Source: Burkholderia sp. Leaf177
GTDB taxonomy: Bacteria; Pseudomonadota; Gammaproteobacteria; Burkholderiales; Burkholderiaceae
DNA: 64,000 bases
NCBI RefSeq assembly: GCF_001424345.1
Contig: NZ_LMPF01000012.1
Coordinates: 1,662-65,661 of the forward strand
Direction of reading: 5' to 3'
This document shows positions 54,258-62,998 of the stretch, in pieces (within the stretch, counting starts at the first letter, position 1; each line of letters begins with the position of its first letter). The position numbers were made by a program, and so were the translations under genes. The notes beneath the pieces are model-generated. The model did no database searches, was not told the DNA's origin, and saw only the letters and a program-made list of their open reading frames with translations.

Positions 54258-54509
54258 TCAGGCGGCGAGAAGTGGTGGCCCGACGACCTAGGGCATGCTG
54301 CATCGAGCGGATCGCAGAATGGCATGCGCTACGCGTTTTTCCCGGACTCGCGCCGCCTGCTGATAGAACGCGATGGCCAGCTATCCACCTATGACAGCGG
54401 CGATCACCGCATCAACGGCGTGTCACAGCAAAGCAGCCACGATCACTCACTCGCGTTCACGAGTCAGAACGGCACTGTCGATCTGTCCTCTTTGAAACAG
54501 ATTCGATGA
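54183..54509 (+). CDS. Small Met/Pro/Glu/Lys repeat protein
   Basis: The 108-residue protein opens with about four copies of Met-Glu-Pro-Met-Lys-Pro (residues 1-25), then a conserved-looking domain GGEKWWPDDLGHAASSGSQN and RYAFFPDSRRLLIERDGQLSTYDSGDHRINGVSQQ. The second part resembles a short beta-sheet domain; I do not recognise a family. It has no signal peptide. It lies 84 bp after the third transglutaminase-like gene. Repeated Glu and Lys side chains would suit amide cross-linking or ligation, so it could be a substrate of the system; that is conjecture. Confidence 0.78.
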   Translation: MEPMKPMEPMKPMEPMKPMEPMKPMSGGEKWWPDDLGHAASSGSQNGMRYAFFPDSRRLLIERDGQLSTYDSGDHRINGVSQQSSHDHSLAFTSQNGTVDLSSLKQIR

Positions 54510-54870
54510 TCTGATCGAAGAGGTTGAACGCAACAAGGACGTCCGTATCACCCGCACAGTGTTTTCGTCGTGCCGTTATCCTTGGCGCGACGAAATCTAT
54601 CTCTTCCCATCGCTCAAATCCGCGCTCGTTGACGACCGTTCAGCGCGCGTGCGCCACCGTCGAATACGGCATAAAAAAGCCGCCGACGTCTACGAATCAC
54701 GCAACCGAAACCATCGGGCAAGGATGTTGCTGGAGTGCTGTTAGTTGTGCGCACTCGATCTCATTACTTTTGCCGCTTGGCGACCGCAGTGAGCATCAGC
54801 CTCTTCGCTTGGCCATATTCGATCTGAAAGGAGGCCAGTCGCTGGCTGCAAACCGTAAATACAGAAGATC
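54510..54870. other. 361-bp gap with a possible gene fragment
   Basis: Between the repeat protein and the glycosyltransferase I see no intact gene. On the plus strand the frame 54496-54743 reads sensibly at first (FDDLIEEVERNKDVRITRTV, then YPWRDEIYLFPSLKSALVDD) but lacks a standard start near its beginning and turns Arg-rich, then stops. It may be a decayed gene. Confidence 0.4.
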
Positions 54871-55965
54871 ATGAATCCACTCAGCCTGAAAATCGGAATC
54901 CTCACACACATAAAACATCCGATCCGCGAACCCTTCGCCGGCGGCCTCGAAGCATTTACTCATGACATCACCCGGCATTTAAGGCAGCGCGGTCATGACG
55001 TCACGCTCTTCGCCCACGGTGATTCGATGCCCGAATTAAAAGTGAAGTCGATGACGCCCGTTGGCAGTTATCGCACCAGTGCGGCAAAACATGATCACGA
55101 CACGCTGAGCTCGGACTTTATTGCCGAACATCACGCGTATATGGATTGTCTGCAAACAATCGACAATCACGACTTCGACATCATCTTCAACAACGCATTG
55201 CATTATGTGCCGGTGACCATGTCGGGCATGATTCGCACGCCCATGCTGACCGTTCTGCACACGCCCCCGTTCTTTGAAATGATCAATGCGATCGCGGCCC
55301 AACATAAACGGGGCGGCGGAAACTACTGCACGGTATCGCGTTCCAACGCAGCGGACTGGGGCGAACTCACGCCCGATTGCCATGTGATCGCCAACGGGAT
55401 CGACCTGGATCAATGGCGGCCGTCGAAGGGAATCATCGGTGCGCACGCGTTCTGGTATGGACGTCTGGTCCCGGATAAAGGCGCACATTTCGCTATCGAT
55501 GCCGCGCGCCTTGCCGGTGTGCCGTTGCGCATTGCAGGCCAGGCAATCGACCGCGATTACTTCGATCAGGAGATTGCGCCACGTCTCGGCGATGACGTCG
55601 TGTATCTCGGTCATCTGTCGCGCTCCGAACTCGCGGAAGAACTAGGTCGCGCCAGCGTCTGCCTGGTCACGCCATGCTGGAACGAGCCGTTCGGACTCGT
55701 CGTGGCCGAGGCGCTCGCGTGCGGTACGCCGGTCGCTGCATTTTCACGGGGCGCGATTCCGGAGTTGCTGACGAACGAAACAGGCTCGCTCGCCGAACCT
55801 GGCGACGCGGCTTCGCTTGCCGCCGCATTGCTGAGCGCGCGTCTGCTCGATCGCGGCGCATGTCGCCGTCACGCGCGATCGCGCTGGGATATCGACTCCA
55901 TGCTCGTGCAGTACGAGGAACTGCTGACAAGCCTCGCCCGCACGACGTTGCCCGATTATGGTTGA
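54871..55965 (+). CDS. Glycosyltransferase family 4 protein
   Basis: The 364-residue GT-B enzyme has the donor-binding C-domain motif NEPFGLVVAEALACGTPVAAFSRGAIPELL (E-x7-E) and an acceptor domain starting LSLKIGILTHIKHPIREPFAGGLEAFTHDI. It transfers a sugar from a nucleotide donor. Weak AGAAGAT precedes the ATG. It overlaps the next gene by 8 nt, the first of three coupled glycosyltransferases. Confidence 0.92.
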   Translation: MNPLSLKIGILTHIKHPIREPFAGGLEAFTHDITRHLRQRGHDVTLFAHGDSMPELKVKSMTPVGSYRTSAAKHDHDTLSSDFIAEHHAYMDCLQTIDNHDFDIIFNNALHYVPVTMSGMIRTPMLTVLHTPPFFEMINAIAAQHKRGGGNYCTVSRSNAADWGELTPDCHVIANGIDLDQWRPSKGIIGAHAFWYGRLVPDKGAHFAIDAARLAGVPLRIAGQAIDRDYFDQEIAPRLGDDVVYLGHLSRSELAEELGRASVCLVTPCWNEPFGLVVAEALACGTPVAAFSRGAIPELLTNETGSLAEPGDAASLAAALLSARLLDRGACRRHARSRWDIDSMLVQYEELLTSLARTTLPDYG

Positions 55966-57031
55966 GGCAACTGTCGGCGCAACCGGCGTCACGATCGGCT
56001 ATTACGCGCATCACCAGGGCGCGGGGCATGTGACGCGCGCGCTGGCAATAGCCGCGCATTTGTCCAACCGGATGACGTTATTCGGAAGCACGTTGCCTGA
56101 CACATCGGCGCTTGCCAACGTCGAACTGCACCGCTTGCCACTGGACTACGACGCTCATACGTTCGCCGATACACCCGCGGGTCTCCACTACGCGCCGCTG
56201 GCCGTAGATGGACTGCGCGAGCGCATGGGTTCCATGGTCGACTGGTTCAGGTCGAACTGGCCGTGCCTGCTGATCGTGGATGTCTCCGTGGAAGTAGCGT
56301 TGCTCGCGCGGCTGTGCGGTGTGCCGACCATCTATATGCGTCAACGCGGCAATCGCACCGATCCCGCGCATAGTCTCGCTTATGCGTGTGCCAGTCGATT
56401 GCTCGCGCCTTATCCCGCGCAACTGGAAGAGCCGGAAACGTCCGCCGAATGGACTCATAAAACGGACTACGTTGGATTGATATCGAAATACGCCGCGTGT
56501 CCGTCCGAGCTTCGAACCGCGAGTCCGGTCAAACCCCGGCATGTGACTGTTATCACCGGGTTCGGTGGCACGGAATTGAATGTTCTGCGACTGGCCGATG
56601 CCGCCCGTAAATGTCCCGATTGGCAATGGACCGTGCTGGGTCCTGTTGCCAACGATGCGGCACTTGCGTTGCCATCCAACCTCCGGCTGCTCGGTCTGGT
56701 GCGCGATCCTCGGGAGTGGCTGACGTCGGCGCATGTGGTCGTGGGATCGGCAGGCGACAGTCTGGTAAGCGAGATTGCCGACCTGCGTTGCAGGTTCATC
56801 TGCGTGCCGGAAACGCGGCCGTTCAATGAGCAGCGATCAACGAGCGAACGTCTGGCTGCTGCTGGTCTCGCCATACATTGCGCAGTGTGGCCCGAAGCTG
56901 AAGCGTGGCCCGCACTGCTCGACCAAGCGACAAAACTGACGCCTGCGATGTGGGAACCATTCGCCGGCGGCGATGGCGCGGCACGCGCTGCCGCCGCTAT
57001 CTCGCGCGTGGCAGAAGAGGTTTTGCAATGA
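55958..57031 (+). CDS. Glycosyltransferase of the MurG / GT28-like type
   Basis: The 357-residue protein has the GT-B opening GYYAHHQGAGHVTRALAIA and a C-domain HVVVGSAGDSLVSEIADLRCRFICVPETRPFNEQ like MurG and UDP-glycosyltransferases. It overlaps both neighbours (8 nt and 4 nt). The N-terminal acceptor region differs from MurG, so it is not a peptidoglycan enzyme. Confidence 0.87.
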   Translation: MVEATVGATGVTIGYYAHHQGAGHVTRALAIAAHLSNRMTLFGSTLPDTSALANVELHRLPLDYDAHTFADTPAGLHYAPLAVDGLRERMGSMVDWFRSNWPCLLIVDVSVEVALLARLCGVPTIYMRQRGNRTDPAHSLAYACASRLLAPYPAQLEEPETSAEWTHKTDYVGLISKYAACPSELRTASPVKPRHVTVITGFGGTELNVLRLADAARKCPDWQWTVLGPVANDAALALPSNLRLLGLVRDPREWLTSAHVVVGSAGDSLVSEIADLRCRFICVPETRPFNEQRSTSERLAAAGLAIHCAVWPEAEAWPALLDQATKLTPAMWEPFAGGDGAARAAAAISRVAEEVLQ

Positions 57032-57858
57032 ACGTCCTGACACTCGTGCACGGTCGCCGCGCGCATTTGCTCAACCTGATACGCGGACTGGAACGCTCGA
57101 CTGTTTTACCGGATGCATTGGTTATCGTGCAGATGAATGAATCGCCTTCGCGCTGGGAAAGTGCGTATTTCCCGATCATTCATTGCTCGATCGATAGTGG
57201 CGACGATCAGTTGCCGCTAGCCGCCGCGCGTAACGCTGCCGTTGACCACGCAACGAGCGATGACCTCGTGTTCCTCGACGTCGATTGCATTCCAGCGCCG
57301 GATCTGGTCGCACGATATCGCGACAAGCTCGCGCTCTCCACGGACACGCTATATCAGGGCGAAGTGTTATATCTTCCGGAGGCTTCCGAAGATGGAACGA
57401 CCACGCTGGACAGTCTTATGCAATCCGCCGCGCCGCATCCGCTTCACATCGATCGACGCACCGGCGAAGCTGTGCCGCATACGCTCTTCTGGTCACTCAA
57501 CTTTGCGTGTCGGCGCCAGACGTTCGACCATATTGGACGCTTCGATATTCGATATTGCGGCTATGGCGGCGAGGACACCGACTTCAGCTTTCGTGCCGCC
57601 GCGAACGGCGTGCCGATAGAGTTCGTGGAGGCGCGCGCGTTCCATCAGTTTCATGCGAGCTGTGAGCCGCCGCTGAATCATCTCGCGAGTATTGTGGAGA
57701 ATGCGCGGCTATTTCGCGCACGCTGGGGTACGTGGCCAATGGAAGGCTGGCTGACGCAATTCGCTGATGCGGGTTACATCGAAATGAACGATACGACCCT
57801 CACGCTTTGCAGATTGCCGACGGCTGTCGAGATTGCGGCTGCTTATGTTAAAGCGTGA
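57028..57858 (+). CDS. Glycosyltransferase family 2-like protein
   Basis: The 276-residue GT-A protein has the DxD block FLDVDCIPAPDLVARY and the CGYGGEDTDFSFRAAANG motif typical of galactosyltransferase-type GT2 C-domains. ATG 57028 overlaps the preceding stop by 4 nt. The three glycosyltransferases probably act in sequence on one acceptor, perhaps a small secreted or surface molecule. Confidence 0.91.
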   Translation: MNVLTLVHGRRAHLLNLIRGLERSTVLPDALVIVQMNESPSRWESAYFPIIHCSIDSGDDQLPLAAARNAAVDHATSDDLVFLDVDCIPAPDLVARYRDKLALSTDTLYQGEVLYLPEASEDGTTTLDSLMQSAAPHPLHIDRRTGEAVPHTLFWSLNFACRRQTFDHIGRFDIRYCGYGGEDTDFSFRAAANGVPIEFVEARAFHQFHASCEPPLNHLASIVENARLFRARWGTWPMEGWLTQFADAGYIEMNDTTLTLCRLPTAVEIAAAYVKA

Positions 57859-57918
57859 TGTGCGATTGAGACCAAAATACTCAATCCGTATTCTCCGCCT
57901 CGGTTTATCCAGATTACC

Positions 57919-57952
57919 GCGGGATGCCTGGCGATTAGCGCAAGCATCCCGC
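57919..57952. terminator. Hairpin between convergent genes
   Basis: GCGGGATGC (57919-57927) and GCATCCCGC (57944-57952) form a 9-bp perfect stem in the gap between the last glycosyltransferase and the lipoprotein gene. No strong T-run follows on either strand. Confidence 0.6.
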
Positions 57953-57977
57953 TCGTAACAACAGATCACTCAGTCAA

Positions 57978-58748
57978 TTACTGCGCCGACATGAAGAAAG
58001 CCTGGTCGCGTTGCGGTGTTACGCCCACAACCGTAAGCAAGCCATTCACAACAGTCGCTTCTACAGGCATCGACTGATTGTTGAGAGCGCACAACTGCCC
58101 CGTAAATGCCAGCGTGCCGTCGAGCAGATGCTTGCCTGTCGAGCGCGGCTTGAAGCTGCCGGTAAATGTGCAAGCGTTTTGCGTCCCGGTTGCCGTGCCG
58201 TCGCTGGCAATCGTGATCGTGGAAATCGGGGAAACACCTGCACCGCTGTTCCACGTGCGCGCGACGTCGCTCACCGCGATAGGCGTGTCGTAAGTCCCGT
58301 TGTAGTTGCCATTGAAACTGGTAGCCGTCGTATCCGGGCTGACATAAAGGGTCGTCGTCGCGGTGAGCGTGCTCTTGCCGCTGAAGTTGCCCGACAAAGA
58401 TCCTGCGCGAATTGCTCCATAGGTATGGAAGCCGACCGTTGCCGAGTCGGTGAACGCGCCATCTGTCGAGGTCATGATGCCTTCTATCAACCAGATGAAC
58501 GAGCCGTTCTGCGTATAAATGCTGTAGTACTGACCCGACTCGAGCACGATGGTCTGCGCCGCGACCGACTGTGCGGAGTTCACAGAGCCGTACCAAAACC
58601 CTTCCGGCAATGCATGCGAGGGATTGGCAACGCACGACTTCTGCAGATTGTTGAGGTCGGTCGTGCAGGTCTTGTCGTCGCTACCGCCACCGCCGCAAGC
58701 GGCAAGGATAGGTAGCGTCAGCAGCAGGAGCTTGGAAAGTAGTTTCAT
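57978..58748 (-). CDS. Predicted lipoprotein of unknown function
   Basis: The 256-residue protein starts MKLLSKLLLLTLPILAACGGGG, a lipoprotein signal with lipobox LAAC. The mature part is rich in Gly, Ser, Thr and Asn and looks like a beta-sheet protein (FWYGSVNSAQ, FNGNYNGTYDT, CTFTGSFKPRSTGKHLLDG). I do not recognise a family. It stands alone; ATG 58748 is set by the signal peptide. Confidence 0.85.
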   Translation of the reverse strand: MKLLSKLLLLTLPILAACGGGGSDDKTCTTDLNNLQKSCVANPSHALPEGFWYGSVNSAQSVAAQTIVLESGQYYSIYTQNGSFIWLIEGIMTSTDGAFTDSATVGFHTYGAIRAGSLSGNFSGKSTLTATTTLYVSPDTTATSFNGNYNGTYDTPIAVSDVARTWNSGAGVSPISTITIASDGTATGTQNACTFTGSFKPRSTGKHLLDGTLAFTGQLCALNNQSMPVEATVVNGLLTVVGVTPQRDQAFFMSAQ

Positions 58749-59280
58749 GGATTTATTTTGGCTTTGCGATTGGGCTCGGACCGGCGTCACTCGACGCACG
58801 CCGACAACCGGATAACGGAACATCGCGGGAAAACTGGAGGGCGGACAAATAAATCAAACTTCCCAGCAGCGTTGAAACCAAAAATGTTCGGCGTTCTGGA
58901 GAGCTTAGTTAAGCCAACCAAATCGTGAAAAACCCTGATGCGGATCGCGTTCGGAATTTATTTTGGACCAAGGCTATGCTGCAAAATTTACTGAATTATT
59001 CCTTCTAAGTAGTCCGCAAACGATTGCATTTGGCCTCAAAAAGCTCCGTCAGATCTGCCCCGACCGCTTGTCCAGCTTTCATCCACCACGCTAGGTCGTA
59101 GTCGCCGTCGTTCCCTGCATCGTCCCTCTCAAGTTTCGTTTTAAGTGCGCCGTAAATAGGCTCACCACCTACCTGCCGACCATATCCGAAGAGACTTATC
59201 GGCGGGGACGGTGGGGAAGTTCTTGGCCGGCTCGCACAAATGGGCGAGTCAACTACCTACCGTTTTAAGGATGAAAAAAG
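58749..59280. other. 532-bp region upstream of flp
   Basis: It should contain the promoters of the lipoprotein gene (minus) and of the flp operon (plus). Its middle holds a reading frame remnant (see 59005-59196). AAGGA lies 9 nt before the flp ATG. Otherwise I see no repeat or hairpin. Confidence 0.5.
59005..59196 (-). pseudogene. 3' fragment of an unrecognised gene
   Basis: On the minus strand a frame of 63 codons ending in TAG at 59005-59007 has the look of a real protein end: GYGRQVGGEPIYGAL, then LERDDAGNDGDYDLAWWMKA and GADLTELFEAKC. It is open back to about 59260 but has no ATG, GTG or TTG before the body, and its upstream part becomes Pro/Ser-rich. A second frame (AKNFPTVPADKS) just upstream also reads well, suggesting a frameshifted, truncated gene. 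Confidence 0.5.
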
Positions 59281-59466
59281 ATGCGCAAATTACTCAAGGC
59301 ATTTGTTCGTGACGAGCGTGGCGTGAGCGCCATGGAATATGCAGTGTTGGCAGGCATCGTCGTGATCGCGCTCGGCGCCATGGCAGCTACGTTCAAGACG
59401 AGCACGGGTTCGATGTTCAGCAACCTGTACACCAAGGTCACCGCGTCGCAAAACAAGGCGAACTAA
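59281..59466 (+). CDS. flp: Flp/Fap-type IVb pilin
   Basis: The 61-residue prepilin has a short basic leader ending DERG, then the mature VSAMEYAVLAGIVVIALGAM, with the Glu5 and Tyr6 of Flp pilins after the Gly cleavage site. CpaA encoded next would process it, and the Tad apparatus would assemble it into adhesive pili. AAGGA lies 9 nt upstream. A strong hairpin follows the stop. Confidence 0.95.
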   Translation: MRKLLKAFVRDERGVSAMEYAVLAGIVVIALGAMAATFKTSTGSMFSNLYTKVTASQNKAN

Positions 59467-59475
59467 TCGTCTCCA

Positions 59476-59506
59476 GGAGATCCGGTTGCTCGGCAGGCGG
59501 ATCTCC
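59476..59506 (+). terminator. Attenuating hairpin between flp and cpaA
   Basis: GGAGATCCG (59476-59484) and CGGATCTCC (59498-59506) form a perfect 9-bp stem with a 13-nt loop, 9 bp after the flp stop. No T-run follows. It probably acts as a partial terminator or 3' stabiliser that keeps pilin mRNA more abundant than the assembly genes. Confidence 0.65.
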
Positions 59507-59525
59507 ACCTTACTCAAATTCGAAT

Positions 59526-60041
59526 TTGCTCATCGTGATTCCGCTCCTGACAATCCGTCTCGTCGTCCTGGCTGCGCTGTTGTGGCTTGCAGTATTCGAC
59601 GTCCGGTTCCGGCGCTTACCCACGAAAGTCGTGCTTGTGATCGGAGCGCTTTTTTTCATCGATGCGCTGCTGATCAAGATGCCGCTTAGCGATGTGCTGC
59701 AACACATTGCACTCGCCTCAGGCGTGTTCCTTTTTTGTGCCGTCTTGTTCGCGGCAAACCTGCTCGGCGGCGGCGACGCAAAGCTCGCAGCAGTGATTTT
59801 TCTCTGGGTTGGACTTGGCTTGTCGATACCCGCGCTGACCTTGATTTCCGTGATCGGAACAGTCGTGTCGCTCGTCAGTCTTGCCACGAAGCGCATGAGC
59901 CCCGAGCAACGCTCCCGGCCGCTGCGGGCACTCGCAATGTTTTCCGGCGCGCGCGGCGTGCCGTACGGCGTTGCACTTGCGCTGGGCGGCGGTACGGTCA
60001 TCGTGCTGCCGGTCTTGCTCCCCATGTTATTGACGCAATAG
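59526..60041 (+). CDS. cpaA: Prepilin peptidase CpaA/TadV (A24 family)
   Basis: The 171-residue membrane aspartic protease has both catalytic Asp motifs, FDVRFRRLP and GGGDAKLAA, and about six helices. It cleaves the Flp leader in the inner membrane. The start is uncertain: TTG 59526 or GTG 59535; no ATG is available, and no clear ribosome site is seen. Confidence 0.9.
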   Translation: MLIVIPLLTIRLVVLAALLWLAVFDVRFRRLPTKVVLVIGALFFIDALLIKMPLSDVLQHIALASGVFLFCAVLFAANLLGGGDAKLAAVIFLWVGLGLSIPALTLISVIGTVVSLVSLATKRMSPEQRSRPLRALAMFSGARGVPYGVALALGGGTVIVLPVLLPMLLTQ

Positions 60042-60052
60042 GCGGCGTCCTT

Positions 60053-61021
60053 ATGTCCAACATCATCAAATTCAGCGTGCTTCTGGTCGGCGCAGTCCTG
60101 ATTGCCTTGATCGTGCGTGTCGCCGTGACAAGCGCTTCTCACTCCACGGCCCCGTCAGTCAGCACCGAAAAAGTTCTGGTCAGCGCCGCAAATCTGCCGC
60201 AGGGTTTGTTGCTGCGCGACGAAGACCTGACCTGGAAGAAGCTGCCGGCCGAAAGTGTTCCGCCTAACGCGATCATTTCGGGAGCGCCGGGCGCCACCGA
60301 CCTGAAAGGCGCGTTGCTGCGCCATCCCGCAGCAATTGGAACTGTCCTCGTCTCCGATGACGTCATCCTGCCGAACGCTCCCGGTTTCCTCGCGGCCACG
60401 CTCAAGCCGGAAATGCGCGCCGTGTCTGTCGCGGTGGACGATGTCTCTGGCAACGCCGGCCTGATCCAGCCCGGTGACTATGTGGACCTGCTGCTGACGC
60501 AGCAAATGGATCGGCGTACCGACTCGCCGGACCTGGCGGTATCGAGTGAAACGGTTGTCGAGCACGTGCGCGTGCTGGCAGTGGGCTCGGAGATCCAGCG
60601 TCCCAAGACGGGCGATACACCCGACGTCAACAACCGCGCCCGTACGGTCACGCTGGAAGTCACGCCGCGCATGGGCGAGGTCGTCGCGGTCGCCGCGCGG
60701 CTCGGCAGCCTATCACTTGCGCTGCGCAGCTTCGCCACCGTCACGCGCGACCCGGCTGCGCCCTTCGCGGCAAGCGTTGCAATGTCAGCGCCTGTCTGGG
60801 CCGGCGACATCTCGCGTGCAGTGCGCGACTTGCCGCGGGCACACACGTTCCAGCCCACTTCGTCGTCGACATCGACTGCGTCGATCCCGCCGATTCCGCG
60901 CGCTGTCACGATCTATAGAGGTTCCGAGAAAGCCGATGCGACGACGAGCATTGCTCAAGCCAACGGCACACCGGCGGCCGGCGATGTGCCGCCGCTGCCG
61001 GCCGCAGCCACACCGCGCTGA
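60053..61021 (+). CDS. cpaB: Flp pilus assembly protein CpaB/RcpC
   Basis: The 322-residue protein has one N-terminal membrane anchor, then an SAF-type domain (VLVSAANLPQGLLLRDEDLTW, then AVSVAVDDVSGNAGLIQPGDYVDLLL) typical of CpaB/RcpC. It works in the periplasm with the secretin. ATG 60053 is chosen; the upstream frame is a shadow of cpaA. The C-terminus is Pro/Ser/Thr-rich. Confidence 0.93.
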   Translation: MSNIIKFSVLLVGAVLIALIVRVAVTSASHSTAPSVSTEKVLVSAANLPQGLLLRDEDLTWKKLPAESVPPNAIISGAPGATDLKGALLRHPAAIGTVLVSDDVILPNAPGFLAATLKPEMRAVSVAVDDVSGNAGLIQPGDYVDLLLTQQMDRRTDSPDLAVSSETVVEHVRVLAVGSEIQRPKTGDTPDVNNRARTVTLEVTPRMGEVVAVAARLGSLSLALRSFATVTRDPAAPFAASVAMSAPVWAGDISRAVRDLPRAHTFQPTSSSTSTASIPPIPRAVTIYRGSEKADATTSIAQANGTPAAGDVPPLPAAATPR

Positions 61022-61070
61022 TGCACATGCAAACCAGCAGAAACGCATCCATTCGCCAGGATAGAAAGTC

Positions 61071-62582
61071 ATGAAAACGCCGTTCAATTCGATTCGAAAG
61101 GAGCTTGGGACGATCGCCATCGCCGCGGCGTGCGGTGCATCGTACGCAGGGCCTGCGCTCGCAGCGTCGCCCGCATTGCCGACAAAACCCCTGCCGCAAA
61201 TGGTGCACGCGGGCACGCCGCGTTCCGCAAGCGCACCGGCCAACCCAACCGCCGACGCGCCTTCCGCCCCGGCGCAAGGTACGCTCGAAATCGGCGCAGG
61301 CAAGGGTTTGCTGGTTCGCTTGAACGAGGACGCAGTGTCGGTATTCGTCGCGGATCCGAACGTGGCCGACGTCCATGTGCCATCGCCGAAAGCGGTGTTC
61401 GTGCTCGGCAAGAAGGCTGGCACCACGACGCTCTATGTGCTCGGCGCAAACAACAAGACGCTGGTGCAGCGCACCGTATATGTGGGACGCGACATGGATT
61501 CGCTGCGCAGCATGATCGGCGCGCGTTTCCCGAGCATGAACGTGCAGTTGACGACCGGTCAGGGCTCGCTGATGGTGACGGGGCAGGCCGCCAGTTCCGC
61601 CGATGCCGACGCGGTCGTGGATTCGCTCACGCCCTATCTCGCGGAAAAGGAAGTGCTGGTCAACCGCATGACAATCGACCGGCCGCTGCAGGTTCAACTG
61701 CGCGTGCGGATCACTGAAGTGGACCGCAATGTGACCCAGCAACTCGGCATCAACTGGCAGGCGATGGGCAACGCGGTCGGCAACATCTACGGCGGGATTT
61801 TTAGCGGCCGCTCGATCTACAACCTGAACAATCCCATTACTACCCCGTCGGGCGGCACCGCCTATCCGGTCAACTTGCCCACCAACAACGCGTATTCGTT
61901 ATTCGGCGGGTTCAAAACGAACAACGTCGATATCCGCGCGATGGTCGACGCGTTGAATCAGGAAGGCCTGCTCACGGTACTTGCCGAACCGAACCTCGTG
62001 GCGCTCTCGGGACAGACGGCGAGCTTCCTTGCAGGCGGAGAATTCCCGATCCCGGTATCGCAGACCAATGGCGCGATCTCCGTGGAATTCAAGCAGTTCG
62101 GTGTGAAGCTCGATTTCACGCCGACCGTCCTGAACGACCACCGCATCAGCCTCAAGGTGCGTCCGGAGGTCAGCCAGATCGATACCTCCGTGAGCGTCAC
62201 CACGGGTGGCATTACCGTGCCGGGACTGAGCGTGCGCCGCGCGGATACGACGGTGGAACTCGGAAGCGGCCAGAGCTTCGCTATTGGCGGACTGCTCCAG
62301 AGCAACACCACCGACATCATTTCCCAAGTGCCGGGCATGGGCTCGATTCCTATTTTGGGCAAGCTGTTTTCATCGACGAACTACCAGAACAACAAGACCG
62401 AGCTGGTCATCATGGTCACGCCGTATCTGGTCGAGCCGACCGATCCTTCGAAACTGCGCTCGCCGCTCGAATCGCTGAGCTCACCGAGCAACGACGTCGA
62501 GTACAGCTTCAGCCGTCAAGCCGGCGCACCGGCCGACGCCGCTCAACCACGTCTTGTCGGCGCAGCCGGTTACGTTTACTGA
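61071..62582 (+). CDS. cpaC: Type II/III secretion secretin CpaC/RcpA
   Basis: The 503-residue outer-membrane secretin has a signal peptide, an N-terminal BON-like pilus domain (KGLLVRLNEDAVSVFVADPNVADV) and the secretin core with VPGMGSIPILGKLFSS and TELVIMVTPYLVEP. It forms the channel for the Flp pilus. It follows cpaB by 49 bp and precedes cpaD by 10 bp. Confidence 0.95.
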   Translation: MKTPFNSIRKELGTIAIAAACGASYAGPALAASPALPTKPLPQMVHAGTPRSASAPANPTADAPSAPAQGTLEIGAGKGLLVRLNEDAVSVFVADPNVADVHVPSPKAVFVLGKKAGTTTLYVLGANNKTLVQRTVYVGRDMDSLRSMIGARFPSMNVQLTTGQGSLMVTGQAASSADADAVVDSLTPYLAEKEVLVNRMTIDRPLQVQLRVRITEVDRNVTQQLGINWQAMGNAVGNIYGGIFSGRSIYNLNNPITTPSGGTAYPVNLPTNNAYSLFGGFKTNNVDIRAMVDALNQEGLLTVLAEPNLVALSGQTASFLAGGEFPIPVSQTNGAISVEFKQFGVKLDFTPTVLNDHRISLKVRPEVSQIDTSVSVTTGGITVPGLSVRRADTTVELGSGQSFAIGGLLQSNTTDIISQVPGMGSIPILGKLFSSTNYQNNKTELVIMVTPYLVEPTDPSKLRSPLESLSSPSNDVEYSFSRQAGAPADAAQPRLVGAAGYVY

Positions 62583-62592
62583 GTCAGACGCC

Positions 62593-62967
62593 ATGAAATC
62601 CGCCCGCCTTCTCACCTTTCTTCTCGCTTGCACCATTGCTGCAGGACTCGGAGGCTGCTTCAAGCCGCCGCGCGGCATGCCGGATCAGAACGTGATCGGC
62701 TTCGATGGCAAGTCCGCCCTGGCGCCGGATTGCGACAGCCTTTCGCGCCCCTCCGTGCTGACCGATGCCGGCTGGAGCCGGCCAAGCATGCAATGGGGCT
62801 GTGCGACCTACAGCAATCTGGCCGCGCAGATCGCCAATCCGAAAGACCTGGTTGCGCCCGAAAAACTCGGTCCCGCCGATGCGGCCGTGGCGGCGAGCGC
62901 CGTGCATCGTTACAAGAATGGCCACGTCATTCCGCTCGACACCGCGACGTCGCGCGACTCCAAGTAA
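62593..62967 (+). CDS. cpaD: Short CpaD-like pilus lipoprotein
   Basis: The 124-residue protein has a lipoprotein signal ending LGGC and the CpaD C-terminal motif WGCATYSNLAAQIANPKDLV. Classical CpaD proteins are about 200 residues; the N-terminal half is absent, as in several Burkholderia-type Tad loci. It is thought to help the secretin in the outer membrane. ATG 62593 is set by the signal peptide. Confidence 0.86.
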   Translation: MKSARLLTFLLACTIAAGLGGCFKPPRGMPDQNVIGFDGKSALAPDCDSLSRPSVLTDAGWSRPSMQWGCATYSNLAAQIANPKDLVAPEKLGPADAAVAASAVHRYKNGHVIPLDTATSRDSK

Positions 62968-62998
62968 CGACAGTCAGTGACACCTGCGAGATGAACAC

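Noticed and set aside
55958-57031. murG
   Set aside because: Only the GT-B fold and donor loop resemble MurG; acceptor domain and neighbours differ and there is no cell-wall cluster.
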